A DNA stretch of 64,000 bases from Desulfonema magnum (GTDB taxonomy: Bacteria; Desulfobacterota; Desulfobacteria; Desulfobacterales; 4be13): the NCBI RefSeq assembly GCF_017377395.1, contig NZ_CP061800.1, positions 7,151,633 through 7,215,632 of the forward strand. Direction: 5' to 3'. Below, one piece after another: positions 35,890-45,078 of this stretch. The notes under the pieces are model-generated. The model was not told the DNA's origin and ran no database searches. It was given only the letters and a program-made list of their open reading frames with translations. The translations under genes and the position numbers were made by a program. Numbering within the stretch: the first letter of the stretch is position 1; each line of letters begins with the position of its first letter.

Positions 35890-37080
35890 TTATGTGAAAG
35901 CAGGTGGTATATGATAGCGGGAATACGCCGGCATAACCTCTCCTGCTTTGAACACCATTCTGGGTTCTAACAAAACTTCGCCGTGCAAAGTCTCGCCATT
36001 TGTACCGTCCCTGAAAATATAATTTCCTTTGGTCAGTTCCATCACCGTAATATCAGCAGTCATGCCGGGTTTTAAACTCCCGCGCTTTTTTTCCTCTCCC
36101 AGGGCTTTGGCCGGCTGAATGGTGGTCATCTCAATGACCTGATCCAGACTCAGCCCCAGGTGAATGAATTTGGACATCACCACCGCAAGCGACGGCGCTG
36201 ATGATAAAACCGGTGAACAAAGATCCGTGCTGATGACTGTGGGAATCAGCCCTTTGGAAATGGCATGGCGGGCAACGGTGAAACTGAAATGGTTGAGTCC
36301 GTGGCTTGAATCAAGTATCACCCCACGTTTCCGGGCCGCCTCAAGTTCGGGATAAACCGTTCCGTCCGCTAAGATCATGCCGCCCGGCTCCCATGTAAGA
36401 TAATGACTGAGAATATCTCCCTTCTCAAGCAGTGAAACTGCTGCACGCGAGAAATCATCCATCTTATCGTCGCTGACCCGGGGCCTGGTTTCGCCCACAT
36501 GCATCATAAGGGGAAGATTGGCATCGCTCGCCAGTTTTTTCGCAAGCTCTATTCCTTTTATCCCGGGTCCGTGAGCCAGGGGTTCGACGGCCCTGACCTT
36601 AACGCCCCTGATAATATCCTTGTTCGCTGAGATCACGTCCCGGGCTTCTTCAATATCTGTATCGTTTTCAGTACGAATTTCAGGGAGTCTGATCAGCCCC
36701 GCGCTTGCCAGATTCAGAAAACACAAAATATCTGTGTTCGCGGGATTAACGATGAACAGACGCATGGCCTCGAAATTTGCTGATCCTGCGGTTCCCGCGT
36801 CACCTAAAAGAGTGACACCTGATTTTAATCCGATCTCCTCTTCCGGAACCCCGATACTGGCAAACCCTGCGGCCGGATGACAATGAAGGTCTATAAGCCC
36901 CGGAGTGATAATTTTGCCCTCCATATCAAACACCGTCATCATCTCCGTGTCAGAGACATCCTCTCCCACCGAGAGGATTTTTCCGTCACGGATCACTACG
37001 GAGCCTTTTTGGTGAATCTTTTGAGACGGATCAATAATCAGGCCATTTTTCAGGAGTATTTGCGATATGCCTTTGCACAT
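35890..37080 (-). CDS. amidohydrolase/deacetylase-type metallohydrolase
   Basis: 396 residues of the amidohydrolase superfamily (dihydroorotase-like, EF_0837/AHA_3915 group). Metal ligands are in GLIDLHCHPA, with a probable carboxylated lysine in IRGVKVRAVE, then MMHVGET, a histidine in DILSHYL, and the aspartate of ISTDLCSP. The substrate is unknown; family members include D-aminoacylases and N-acetyl-sugar deacetylases. The C-terminus AYSRYHIPPAFT closes the composite beta-sandwich. Confidence 0.82.
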   Translation of the reverse strand: MCKGISQILLKNGLIIDPSQKIHQKGSVVIRDGKILSVGEDVSDTEMMTVFDMEGKIITPGLIDLHCHPAAGFASIGVPEEEIGLKSGVTLLGDAGTAGSANFEAMRLFIVNPANTDILCFLNLASAGLIRLPEIRTENDTDIEEARDVISANKDIIRGVKVRAVEPLAHGPGIKGIELAKKLASDANLPLMMHVGETRPRVSDDKMDDFSRAAVSLLEKGDILSHYLTWEPGGMILADGTVYPELEAARKRGVILDSSHGLNHFSFTVARHAISKGLIPTVISTDLCSPVLSSAPSLAVVMSKFIHLGLSLDQVIEMTTIQPAKALGEEKKRGSLKPGMTADITVMELTKGNYIFRDGTNGETLHGEVLLEPRMVFKAGEVMPAYSRYHIPPAFT

Positions 37081-37130
37081 TTTATAATTTCCTGTTGAAC
37101 TGAAGCATCTCTCTTGTCAATTCTCAATTC

Positions 37131-38003
37131 TCAATTTAGTTGAAGCCTCTCTCTGACTTCGTCGGGTGTCGCGGGCTCTTTTTCCAAGAGGCGGAGAATG
37201 GTTACGGCTTTCTCCACCAATGGTTTGTTGCCGGAGGCTCGTCTATTCTTTTCCATGTACAGGTTATCCTCCAGCCCCACGCGTACATTTCCCCCCAGAA
37301 GTGCGGACTGAGTCATCATGGGAAATGAGGCTGCTCCGATACTGAAGGCTCCCCATATCGCATCCTGAGGCAGGGACTGTTTCATACTGATCATATTTTG
37401 CGGCGTTGCAGGCGCGCCCCATTTGATGCCCAGGCAGAGTTGAAAAAGGGGCGGCCCTTGAACGATTCCTGTTTTCAGAAGATGATTGGCGATTTCGATA
37501 TCTCCCAAATCAAAAATCTCCATCTCAGGTTTGACACCGGCCTTTTGGATTTGTTCCGCCATTTGTTCCACATGCGGCAGGCAGTTGACAAACACATGGG
37601 AGCCGAAATTGACAGAACCGAGATCCAGGGAACATATCTCAGGCTTTAATCGCACCACATGATCAATGCGTTTTTGCGGCGAACATAAGGTGGACTCCGG
37701 CGCAAAGCCTACGGGTTCCTGATCATCCGGGGCAAAACGGGCCCCGGCTCCTGTGGTGAGGTTGAGAATCATGTCCGAGCGGTCCCGGATGCGCTGAACC
37801 ACTTCTTCGTAAAGCTCAAAAGCCATGGACGGCCTCCCTGTGTCCACATCCCGGACATGAATGTGGGCAACAGATGCGCCGGCCTCATAAGCCTCAAGCG
37901 CGCTGTTGGCGATTTCCTCCGGTGTTATGGGAAGGGAAGAAACAGAGCGATCTCCGAATGAACCGGTGACCGCGGCCGTGATAACGATTTTATTTGAATT
38001 CAT
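37131..38003 (-). CDS. BKACE family enzyme (3-keto-5-aminohexanoate cleavage-like)
   Basis: 290 residues of the former DUF849 family. The start KIVITAAVTGS, zinc ligands in VAHIHVRD, and LGSVNFG are characteristic, with a later NMISMK segment. These enzymes condense a beta-keto acid with acetyl-CoA to give acetoacetate and a new acyl-CoA. The specific beta-keto acid is not predictable here. Fifty bp upstream of the amidohydrolase; the gap contains TCAATTC heptamers. Family assignment is strong. Confidence 0.88.
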   Translation of the reverse strand: MNSNKIVITAAVTGSFGDRSVSSLPITPEEIANSALEAYEAGASVAHIHVRDVDTGRPSMAFELYEEVVQRIRDRSDMILNLTTGAGARFAPDDQEPVGFAPESTLCSPQKRIDHVVRLKPEICSLDLGSVNFGSHVFVNCLPHVEQMAEQIQKAGVKPEMEIFDLGDIEIANHLLKTGIVQGPPLFQLCLGIKWGAPATPQNMISMKQSLPQDAIWGAFSIGAASFPMMTQSALLGGNVRVGLEDNLYMEKNRRASGNKPLVEKAVTILRLLEKEPATPDEVRERLQLN

Positions 38004-38087
38004 AAATGATGTTCCATTCTAAACTGAGCGATCAGTTTCCGATTTTCGCTTTCCGGATGTTATGAGGAAACAGCATCTTGTCTCTGA

Positions 38088-38530
38088 CTCCGGAGTGCCA
38101 AACTTGCAGTTTGGCAAGATTTCACTCCGGAGTGCCGAACTTGCAGTTTGGCAAGATTTCACTCCGGCGTGCCAAACTTGCAGTTTGGCAAGATTTCACT
38201 CCGGCGTGCCAAACTTGCAGTTTGGCAAGATTTCACTCCGGCGTGCCGAACTTGCAGTTTGGCAAAATTTCACTCCGGCGTGCCGAACTTTCAGTTTGGC
38301 AAAATTTCACTCCGGAGTGCCAAACTTGAAGTTTGGCAAAATTTCACTCCGGAGTGCCAAACTTGCAGTTTGGCAAAATTTCACTCCGGAGTGCCAAACT
38401 TGCAGTTTGGCAAAATTTCACTCCGGAGTGCCAAACTTGCAGTTTGGCAAGATTTCACTCCGGCGTGCCAAACTTGCAGTTTGGCAAGATTTCACTCCGG
38501 CGTGCCAAACTTGCAGTTTGGCACTCCGGA
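38088..38530. repeat. 37-bp hairpin array, 12 palindromes
   Basis: Each 37-bp unit is CTCCGG(A/C)GTGCC followed by AAACTTGCAGTTTGGCA and a short AAGATTTCA linker. TGCCAAACT and AGTTTGGCA form a 9-bp stem with a three-base loop. Twelve hairpins occur, the last without its linker. The array sits in the spacer between the BKACE gene start and the hemA end, and an inverted pair TGAGCGATCA (38025-38034) and TGATCGCTCA (38566-38575) brackets it. Two more hairpins of the family occur at 48232-48304. Open frames here are artefacts of the repeats. Confidence 0.92.
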
Positions 38531-38678
38531 TAATCTTTTTCTTAAAGCCTATAAGAGCTGAAAAGTGATCGCTCATCTGTAAGATCAAATTTCCGGAATT
38601 TTCAGCACTTAGGCAGTCTTTATGGACATACTGAAATTATGTAAAGCCTCCCCCAAATCCTTTATAATCAGTCAATTA

Positions 38679-39959
38679 TCAGTTATCTTCTTCATCAAGC
38701 TTAAAAAGCTTTCGTGTCATATCAAGATAAGCGGACTTATCCCCGTGACATTCGTTGCCATTCTTTAAAAAAAGCGTGGGATTATGGAGGATTTTATTGA
38801 TAAGCGCATCCGTCATTCTGCTGATGGCCTGGCAGTCATGCTCTGGCAGATGACTTAAAGAATTCAGAGTTTTTTGCACCTCTGTTTTTGCAATGGCATC
38901 TATTTTGTTTCTTAGCGCAACAATGGTCGGCACCGCTTCCAGGCTCTCATGCCACTGATGATAACTGATCACAGCTTCATCAATGATTCTCTCGGCTTTG
39001 ATCGCTTCCCTGTTGCGGTCCTCAATGTTTTCTTCGATCACGCCTTTTAAATCATCAATGTCATAAACATAAGCATTGGACAGCCGGTTGATTCCCGGGT
39101 CAATATCACGGGGAACGGCAATATCAATAAAAAAAAGCGGACGGTTTTTTCTGACACGCATACGCCCTTTTACCTGGTCATGTCTGATAACGTAGTCCGC
39201 GGCCCCTGTTGAACTGATGATAATATCCGCAAGTTTGAGATATTCTGTAATCTCTTCAAACCGGATGGCTTTGCCATTGAATTTTTTTGCAAGCCCCAGG
39301 CCGCGTTCAAAGGTTCTGTTGGCGACAAAGATATCACCGGCCCTGTTTCGGATCAGGTGTTCCACTGCAAGCTCGGCCATTTCGCCTGCCCCGATCAGCA
39401 GCACTTTTTTTCCTTCAAGCGTGCCGAAAATTTTACGTCCCAGTTCAATGGCCGCATAACTGATTGAAACCGCATGATCTCCGATGCCGGTTTCTGTCCT
39501 GACCCGTTTTGCCACAGAAAATGTTTTATGCAGCAGCCGGTTTAAAACAACACCGGATGTTTTGGTCAAAGTGGCCGTCCGATAAGCATCTTTTATCTGT
39601 CCCAGGATCTGAGGTTCTCCCACCATCATCGAATCCAGGCTGGACGCAACCCTGAAGAGATGCCTCACAGCTTCGTCCCCGTTATGGATGTAAAGGCTCC
39701 CTTCAAATTCATTAACAGGTATGTTCTTGAATTCGGAAATATAGGTTCTGGCTGCTTCCACGGCATCGGGGGCGCTCTCTGTCGTTATAAGAATTTCCAC
39801 ACGATTACAGGTCGAAAGAATAATGGATTCTATAATAGAGGGGTGTTCCTGAAAGGCTTGCAGTGCGACAGCAGTTTCATCTTTTGAGAACGCAAGGCAT
39901 TCCCTGATTTCCACCGGCGCTGTTTTATGATTTAATCCCAATAATACAATATCGAACAT
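38679..39959 (-). CDS. hemA: glutamyl-tRNA reductase
   Basis: 426 residues. The start GLNHKTAPVEIRE, catalytic cysteine in ILSTCNRVEI, SLDSMMVGEPQILGQ, and the NADPH fold GAGEMAELAVEHL are diagnostic. It makes glutamate-1-semialdehyde from glutamyl-tRNA, the first step of tetrapyrrole synthesis. Downstream of ccsA-like and met8-like genes on the same strand, as in many deltaproteobacteria. Confidence 0.96.
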   Translation of the reverse strand: MFDIVLLGLNHKTAPVEIRECLAFSKDETAVALQAFQEHPSIIESIILSTCNRVEILITTESAPDAVEAARTYISEFKNIPVNEFEGSLYIHNGDEAVRHLFRVASSLDSMMVGEPQILGQIKDAYRTATLTKTSGVVLNRLLHKTFSVAKRVRTETGIGDHAVSISYAAIELGRKIFGTLEGKKVLLIGAGEMAELAVEHLIRNRAGDIFVANRTFERGLGLAKKFNGKAIRFEEITEYLKLADIIISSTGAADYVIRHDQVKGRMRVRKNRPLFFIDIAVPRDIDPGINRLSNAYVYDIDDLKGVIEENIEDRNREAIKAERIIDEAVISYHQWHESLEAVPTIVALRNKIDAIAKTEVQKTLNSLSHLPEHDCQAISRMTDALINKILHNPTLFLKNGNECHGDKSAYLDMTRKLFKLDEEDN

Positions 39960-39999
39960 AAGTCAGCTATTAGTTGTCAGTGGTCAGTGACCACTGTTT

Positions 40000-40821
40000 T
40001 TACCATTTTGTAAATTCTCCATGGTGCCCTTCCAAAAGAAAATTGACGCCAAAGAAAGTAAATAAAAGGACTGCAAATCCGATGATAGCCATAATTGCCG
40101 ATTTGCGGCCCCGCCATCCCAACACAAGGCGTTCATGGAGCAAAACCGCATACAAAAGCCATGTGATGCCGGACCATACTTCTTTGGGATCCCAGCTCCA
40201 TAATCTGCCCCAGACCAGTTTGGCATATACAAAACCGGTAATAAGCCCCAGCGAGAGCAGGGTGAAACCTGTCGCAATACAGGCATAGCCTGTGCTGTCA
40301 ATCAGCTCCAGCGAAGGAAGACGTTTGAAAAAAAAACCATGATTTTTGTTTTTTATCGCATTTTCCTGAATAAGATACAGCACTCCGGCACCGCAGGCCA
40401 GGGCAAATGAGGCCTCGCCGATAAAAATAATCATCACATGAAGGATAAGCCAGAAACTGTTAAAGATATTTTTGACCTGTGACGGTTCCCTCGGCAACTG
40501 AGATGAAATGACTATCACAAGGGTTGCAAGCGGGGCAGCGTATATGCCAAGTACTTTCAGGTTGAATTTATACTGGACCATAAGAAAAACACCGGCAATG
40601 GTCCATCCGACCAGCAAAAGGGTTTCATGAAGATTATGAACAGGGAGAAGTCCTGATGTTGCAAATTCGTAACCAATGAACACTGAATGGCAGACGAAGC
40701 CGACTCCCAGCAGACAGAACCCTGATCTGTGCAGATAATTTTTCTGAAGAAAAAGGTATGAAAAATATGCTGCCGTACTTAGCATATAAAATAAAATCGT
40801 AAAAATAATGATAAGTTCCAC
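40000..40821 (-). CDS. CcsA/HemX-type cytochrome c assembly membrane protein
   Basis: 273 residues with about eight membrane segments. The haem-binding WWD-like motif reads WGRLWSWDPKEVWSG. Between met8 and hemA such proteins are called HemX and may adjust glutamyl-tRNA reductase level or take part in cytochrome c biogenesis. Forty bp separate it from hemA, and it is 56 bp downstream of met8. Confidence 0.9.
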   Translation of the reverse strand: MELIIIFTILFYMLSTAAYFSYLFLQKNYLHRSGFCLLGVGFVCHSVFIGYEFATSGLLPVHNLHETLLLVGWTIAGVFLMVQYKFNLKVLGIYAAPLATLVIVISSQLPREPSQVKNIFNSFWLILHVMIIFIGEASFALACGAGVLYLIQENAIKNKNHGFFFKRLPSLELIDSTGYACIATGFTLLSLGLITGFVYAKLVWGRLWSWDPKEVWSGITWLLYAVLLHERLVLGWRGRKSAIMAIIGFAVLLFTFFGVNFLLEGHHGEFTKW

Positions 40822-40877
40822 TGATCATACTCTGTTTGCAGGTATGGAGATATATCCGATGACGGATAAATCTGTAC

Positions 40878-41561
40878 TTACCCCACTTTTTTTGTTAGTG
40901 ATTCAAATTCATATCCCTTGCCAAGAACCTGAACAAGCAGATGGTCTGTTTCTTCTTTTTTGCCGTCCCGAATCATTTCAAGCAGGCCCTTTTTTATCAG
41001 CTTTTCAAAAACAGGCTTATGGTCGTCGGGCGCGTGATGATCTTGTATTAAAAGTTTTTTCCGTATGGCTCCCATCAGATGAAGAAACTCAGCATATTCC
41101 TCTCCGAACTGTTTTTCAAGATCTTCCCGCAGTTTTTTCGCAAAAGCCGGACTTTTTCCGGAAGTGGAAATGGAAAGAATCAGATCTCCCTGGCTGACAA
41201 CAGACGGAAGAATAAAATTACAGGCTTCGGGACGGTCAGCAATATTGCACAGTTTGTTCATCCGTTCCGCATCAACATGGATCCGCCAGTTCAATTCTTC
41301 TTTGTCTGTCGCGCCGATAACAAGGAACGTCCCGACAAGATCGGCTGTCTGGTAATGCCGTTTTTTTAATGTGATTGATTTGCTGTCGGCAAGTTCTATG
41401 AGTTTTTTTGTGGCCTCAGGGCTGACAACTGTCACCATGGCGCCGCACTCCAAAAGTGTCATCACTTTCCGAGTGCCCACTTTTCCGCCCCCCACCACCA
41501 GACATCTTCGACTTTGTACATCAAGGTTTACAGGGTAGTATTTCATATTGGTTCGATTCAT
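40878..41561 (-). CDS. precorrin-2 dehydrogenase / sirohydrochlorin ferrochelatase (Met8-like)
   Basis: 227 residues corresponding to the N-terminal half of CysG. NAD motif CLVVGGGKVGTRKVMTLLE, then AVTVVSPE-like strand and SISTSGKSPAFAKKLREDLE with the catalytic aspartate region. It converts precorrin-2 to sirohydrochlorin and sirohaem. No methyltransferase domain is present. Sulfate reducers need sirohaem for dissimilatory sulfite reductase, which fits the inferred lifestyle. Confidence 0.9.
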   Translation of the reverse strand: MNRTNMKYYPVNLDVQSRRCLVVGGGKVGTRKVMTLLECGAMVTVVSPEATKKLIELADSKSITLKKRHYQTADLVGTFLVIGATDKEELNWRIHVDAERMNKLCNIADRPEACNFILPSVVSQGDLILSISTSGKSPAFAKKLREDLEKQFGEEYAEFLHLMGAIRKKLLIQDHHAPDDHKPVFEKLIKKGLLEMIRDGKKEETDHLLVQVLGKGYEFESLTKKVG

Positions 41562-41635
41562 TTTGTTATTTCATTGTTGCCTGCTGACCATCCGGCCTGC
41601 TGATGACCTTAAACCGTTCCGAGGGAATCATCAGC

Positions 41636-42430
41636 TTAACAAATGGTTATTTTCATCATATCCTCTGCCAAAGCCAACTGTCCGGTATAGGTTTTACGAC
41701 ATTCTTTTTCAATATCCGCGTGTTCACATTCAGGATAAAAATGGGTAAGCATCAGTCTTTTCACATTTGCCTGTGTCGCAATCTCACCGGCCAGACACGG
41801 TGTCAGATGCCCTCTGACCTTCAAGTTATCCGGCAGCGCGGATTCGCAAATAAAAAGTTCCGCATCCCGGGCCAGTTTTATAAGATTTTCGCTGAAATCC
41901 GTATCCCCGGAATAAACAACCGATATTCCGCCTGAACTGCTGATTTTGTAGGCAAGGCTTTCTTCGTTGTGTTCCACGGGAGCGGATTCCACTGTGAAAT
42001 CATTAAATTTGTAGCGATCAAAAGCCCTGTTGTCAAGTTCGATAATCTTAAAAAATTCCGGATCAGGTTCTATCCAATGACCATAGACGTTTTTCAGTTT
42101 GTTATAAAATTGGAAAAATCCCTTTCCTGCCACAATGGTAAGTGAGGTTTTCCGCTGTTTTCCTCCGGAGTATTTGTTGGAAAACAAAAACGGGACCAGC
42201 TCACCTGAGTGGTCAGGATGAAAATGGCTGAGAAAAATAAAGGCAATATCAAAAATTGTGGTATCTGCTTTCAGAAGCTGTCTCATGGTTCCGGGGCCCA
42301 CATCAAACAGCAGCTTTGTTTTGCCGATTTCCATCAGGGCAGCGCATGCGCTCCGTGTGAGCGAAGGAACGCAAGTGCCTGAGCCAAGTATGGTGACAGA
42401 TATTTCCTTTTTCGTATCCAAACTCATCAA
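41636..42430 (-). CDS. metallo-beta-lactamase fold hydrolase
   Basis: 264 residues with the HxHxDH metal motif in FLSHFHPDHSGEL, later histidine in VEHNEES and VVYSGDTDFS, and a final LTHFYPECEH. Organisation resembles RNase Z-like or phosphodiesterase-type MBL enzymes without the long exosite of RNase Z. It stands at the end of the minus-strand envelope gene group, 104 bp after the polysaccharide deacetylase-like gene. Confidence 0.8.
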   Translation of the reverse strand: MMSLDTKKEISVTILGSGTCVPSLTRSACAALMEIGKTKLLFDVGPGTMRQLLKADTTIFDIAFIFLSHFHPDHSGELVPFLFSNKYSGGKQRKTSLTIVAGKGFFQFYNKLKNVYGHWIEPDPEFFKIIELDNRAFDRYKFNDFTVESAPVEHNEESLAYKISSSGGISVVYSGDTDFSENLIKLARDAELFICESALPDNLKVRGHLTPCLAGEIATQANVKRLMLTHFYPECEHADIEKECRKTYTGQLALAEDMMKITIC

Positions 42431-42534
42431 TATTGTTTCTCTTTTTTTCCATCTGCCGGCAATGGCCTGACAGGCTGAAACAGCAGTTTCTGCTGAAAAT
42501 ATACGCTACAGATCAGTATCAGAAAAACAGCATA

Positions 42535-43434
42535 TCAGCCAATGGTATGCACCACCTCGGAAGCCGGAACAAGCCGGACCTTTTTCCTGAGCAGCGGCAG
42601 CATCTCATGCAAAATCTGATAGGTCACCATATGGGGATGTCCTATTCCCACGGCCTCACCGTAATTATTGGCAACACGGATCAGGTGTTTTATTTGCCTG
42701 CGGATGACATCCGGATGCTGAATATGATCCAGAAACACATCTCTTTGTGCAAAAGGAACCTGTAATAAACGGGCTGAGGATTTACAAATGCTGTCCATTG
42801 TTGTGAAACTGTCAATAAAAAAAAGTCCTCTTTTCTTCAGCACAGATAAAATCTGATACATCTGATTTGAGACAGTGGTCATCCTGGATCCCATGTGATT
42901 ATTGACACCTTTGATAAAAGGAACCGTGTTCAGGTTTTTTTCAAGCTGGCTCACGATCTGCTCCGGCGACATTGAGGTAAGCAGCGCTCCCGGTCCGGGG
43001 TCAACCACGGGATATTCCATGGGTTCCATGGGCAGATGGAGCATGATATCGTTTCCCTTTGCTCTGGCCATCCTGATAATTTTTTTCTGAAACGGGCTGT
43101 AAGGGAAAATGGAAAATGTGATGGCCGCGTCAAGATCAATAAATTTTTTAGCGATAACGCTGTCATATCCCATGTCATCTATGATAATAGCCACTTTGGG
43201 CAAAAGAGGACCTGGTTTGGGAATCCGTGTCCGGGGAACAACCGCCTCTTTGGGATAGATTTCAAATGTCGGCGTGTTGTGAGCCAAGGGTTCTTTTTTA
43301 GCATAAAATGAACAATGGGAAATATATCCCAGAAGAACAGCCAGCAACAGCAAAAGCGGCAATCCCGGGACAAACCTTTTAAAACAGGTTCTTAAAACAG
43401 GTTTTTTTTCTGTCCCTTCTTTTTTTTCAGCCAT
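42535..43434 (-). CDS. divergent polysaccharide deacetylase family protein (YibQ-like)
   Basis: 299 residues. One N-terminal membrane anchor (LPLLLLLAVLLGYISHC, about 29-46), a proline-rich linker, then the divergent NodB-like fold with KVAIIIDDMGYDS and GNDIMLHLPMEPMEYP. The catalytic residues differ from true deacetylases. It is regularly found with envC and ctpA, as here, and is probably a periplasmic cell-wall factor. Confidence 0.88.
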   Translation of the reverse strand: MAEKKEGTEKKPVLRTCFKRFVPGLPLLLLLAVLLGYISHCSFYAKKEPLAHNTPTFEIYPKEAVVPRTRIPKPGPLLPKVAIIIDDMGYDSVIAKKFIDLDAAITFSIFPYSPFQKKIIRMARAKGNDIMLHLPMEPMEYPVVDPGPGALLTSMSPEQIVSQLEKNLNTVPFIKGVNNHMGSRMTTVSNQMYQILSVLKKRGLFFIDSFTTMDSICKSSARLLQVPFAQRDVFLDHIQHPDVIRRQIKHLIRVANNYGEAVGIGHPHMVTYQILHEMLPLLRKKVRLVPASEVVHTIG

Positions 43435-43578
43435 TTGAAATTATGAGTACTCATCATTTTTCAGCTAATAACCAAGTTCCGCCAAAATAATTCTGACGGG
43501 TAATATACCAGACCTGCGAGGTTTTGAAAACCTCGCAGATCATCGAAAACAACTCATCAGAGTCAGTACGATCACGCA

Positions 43579-44958
43579 CTAATAACGACTTTCCTTGAAA
43601 ATACCATAACCGACCAGTATCTCAAGCGCACGCATAATCTGGTTGTCTTCCTGAAGTCCTTCGATGTTAAGAGGCCCATACCTGTAGTCAGTTTTACGCT
43701 TCTTTGACTTCTTTTTACCCCCGTCCTCTTTATCATCAGGTTCAGATTCTGTCCCCTCTGTTTCTTCCTCCTCAGGATATGCTTCAAGATGGTTTTTGAG
43801 ATCTTTTTCTTTCAGCAGGCCATCTTCCTCCTCGCCATTTTCCTCCTCTTCTATGAACCTGGTTTTTACTTCAATATCAGGCTCAATGCCCTGGGCCTGG
43901 ATAGAACGTTCATTGGGGGTGTAATATCTGGCAATTGTGAATTTAAGGCCATAGCCATCCCGTAAGGTTTCCACCGTCTGGACAGAGCCTTTGCCAAAAG
44001 AGGTTGTTCCGAGTATGACGGCCCGCTTATGATCCTGCAACGCGCCGGCAACAATCTCTGATGCGCTGGCACTTCCGCCGTTAATCAGGGTGACAATGGG
44101 ATAATTGCGTTTGTGTCTGTCGCGACGTGCCTTAAAAACCTTTGTATGTTTTTTCAGCCTGCCTTTGATAGAAACAATGGTTCCCTTTTCAAGAAAAAGG
44201 TCCGAAACCCGGATGGCCTGGTTAAGCAGCCCGCCCGGATTGTCCCGAAGATCAAGAATAAGCCCTTTTAACGGGGTATTCCCTGACTCAAGTTTATCCA
44301 AAGCTGCTTTGAGGTCTTCAGCTGTGTTTTCCTGGAAATTGGTAATTCGGACATACCCGTATCCGGGTTTTAACACAAGATGCTTCACACTTTCAATGGG
44401 AATATTATCCCGAATCAGATTGAAATCTATGGGTTTGGCCTCTCCTTTCCGAACAATGGTGATGGTCACCGGCTCTCCTTCGGGGCCTCTCATCTTCTTC
44501 ACAGCTTCCCACAGCATCATATCCTTGGTTGACTCACCATCCACCTTGATAATAATATCCCCGGCCTGGACCCCTGCTTTGTAGGCAGGTGTTCCCTCAA
44601 TGGGCGAAATGACTGTAAGAACCCCCTTTTGCATGGTGATGACAATGCCGATGCCGCCAAATTCACCTTTGGTATCAATCTGCAATTCTTCAAAGGCTTC
44701 CGGCGGAAGCAACTGGGAATGGGGATCAAGGCTGCTGACCATTCCCTGGACCGCCTTTTGTATCAGCTCTTTTGTGTCAACCGGGTCAACATAATTTTTT
44801 TCAACCAGTTCAATCACGTCGGAAAATATTTTAAGGCCCTTGTAAGTCTCATCATCGGCCGAAAGATCGCGGTAAAAGCCTGACCCTACGGTACAAAATA
44901 ATACGGCAATTCCCACCACCAGCCAAAGCCTGAAATGTTGTCTTTTTTTTCGAACCAT
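43579..44958 (-). CDS. ctpA: carboxy-terminal processing protease, S41 family
   Basis: 459 residues. A signal/anchor segment (LWLVVGIAVLFCTVGSG), then a PDZ domain (GGIGIVITMQKGVLTV ... AGDIIIKVDG) and the S41 protease with the nucleophile serine in GSASASEIVAGAL and the lysine in FGKGSVQTVE. The tail is acidic and lysine-rich (EEETEGTESEPDDKEDGGKK). It processes periplasmic proteins and is 120 bp downstream of envC in the classical cluster. Confidence 0.94.
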   Translation of the reverse strand: MVRKKRQHFRLWLVVGIAVLFCTVGSGFYRDLSADDETYKGLKIFSDVIELVEKNYVDPVDTKELIQKAVQGMVSSLDPHSQLLPPEAFEELQIDTKGEFGGIGIVITMQKGVLTVISPIEGTPAYKAGVQAGDIIIKVDGESTKDMMLWEAVKKMRGPEGEPVTITIVRKGEAKPIDFNLIRDNIPIESVKHLVLKPGYGYVRITNFQENTAEDLKAALDKLESGNTPLKGLILDLRDNPGGLLNQAIRVSDLFLEKGTIVSIKGRLKKHTKVFKARRDRHKRNYPIVTLINGGSASASEIVAGALQDHKRAVILGTTSFGKGSVQTVETLRDGYGLKFTIARYYTPNERSIQAQGIEPDIEVKTRFIEEEENGEEEDGLLKEKDLKNHLEAYPEEEETEGTESEPDDKEDGGKKKSKKRKTDYRYGPLNIEGLQEDNQIMRALEILVGYGIFKESRY

Positions 44959-45078
44959 CCTGTTTCTCCTTGTATTTATTGAATATTGAATATCTGAAAT
45001 TGAAAACTGACGCTTCAGAAGACAAACTTATATCTTAGCCTGTTCATTGTCAATTGTCAATGCTTCCTTACGCATTGC

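Noticed and set aside
38062..38568. Plus-strand frames across the 37-bp array
   Set aside because: Translated hairpin repeats in all three frames; no start signals.
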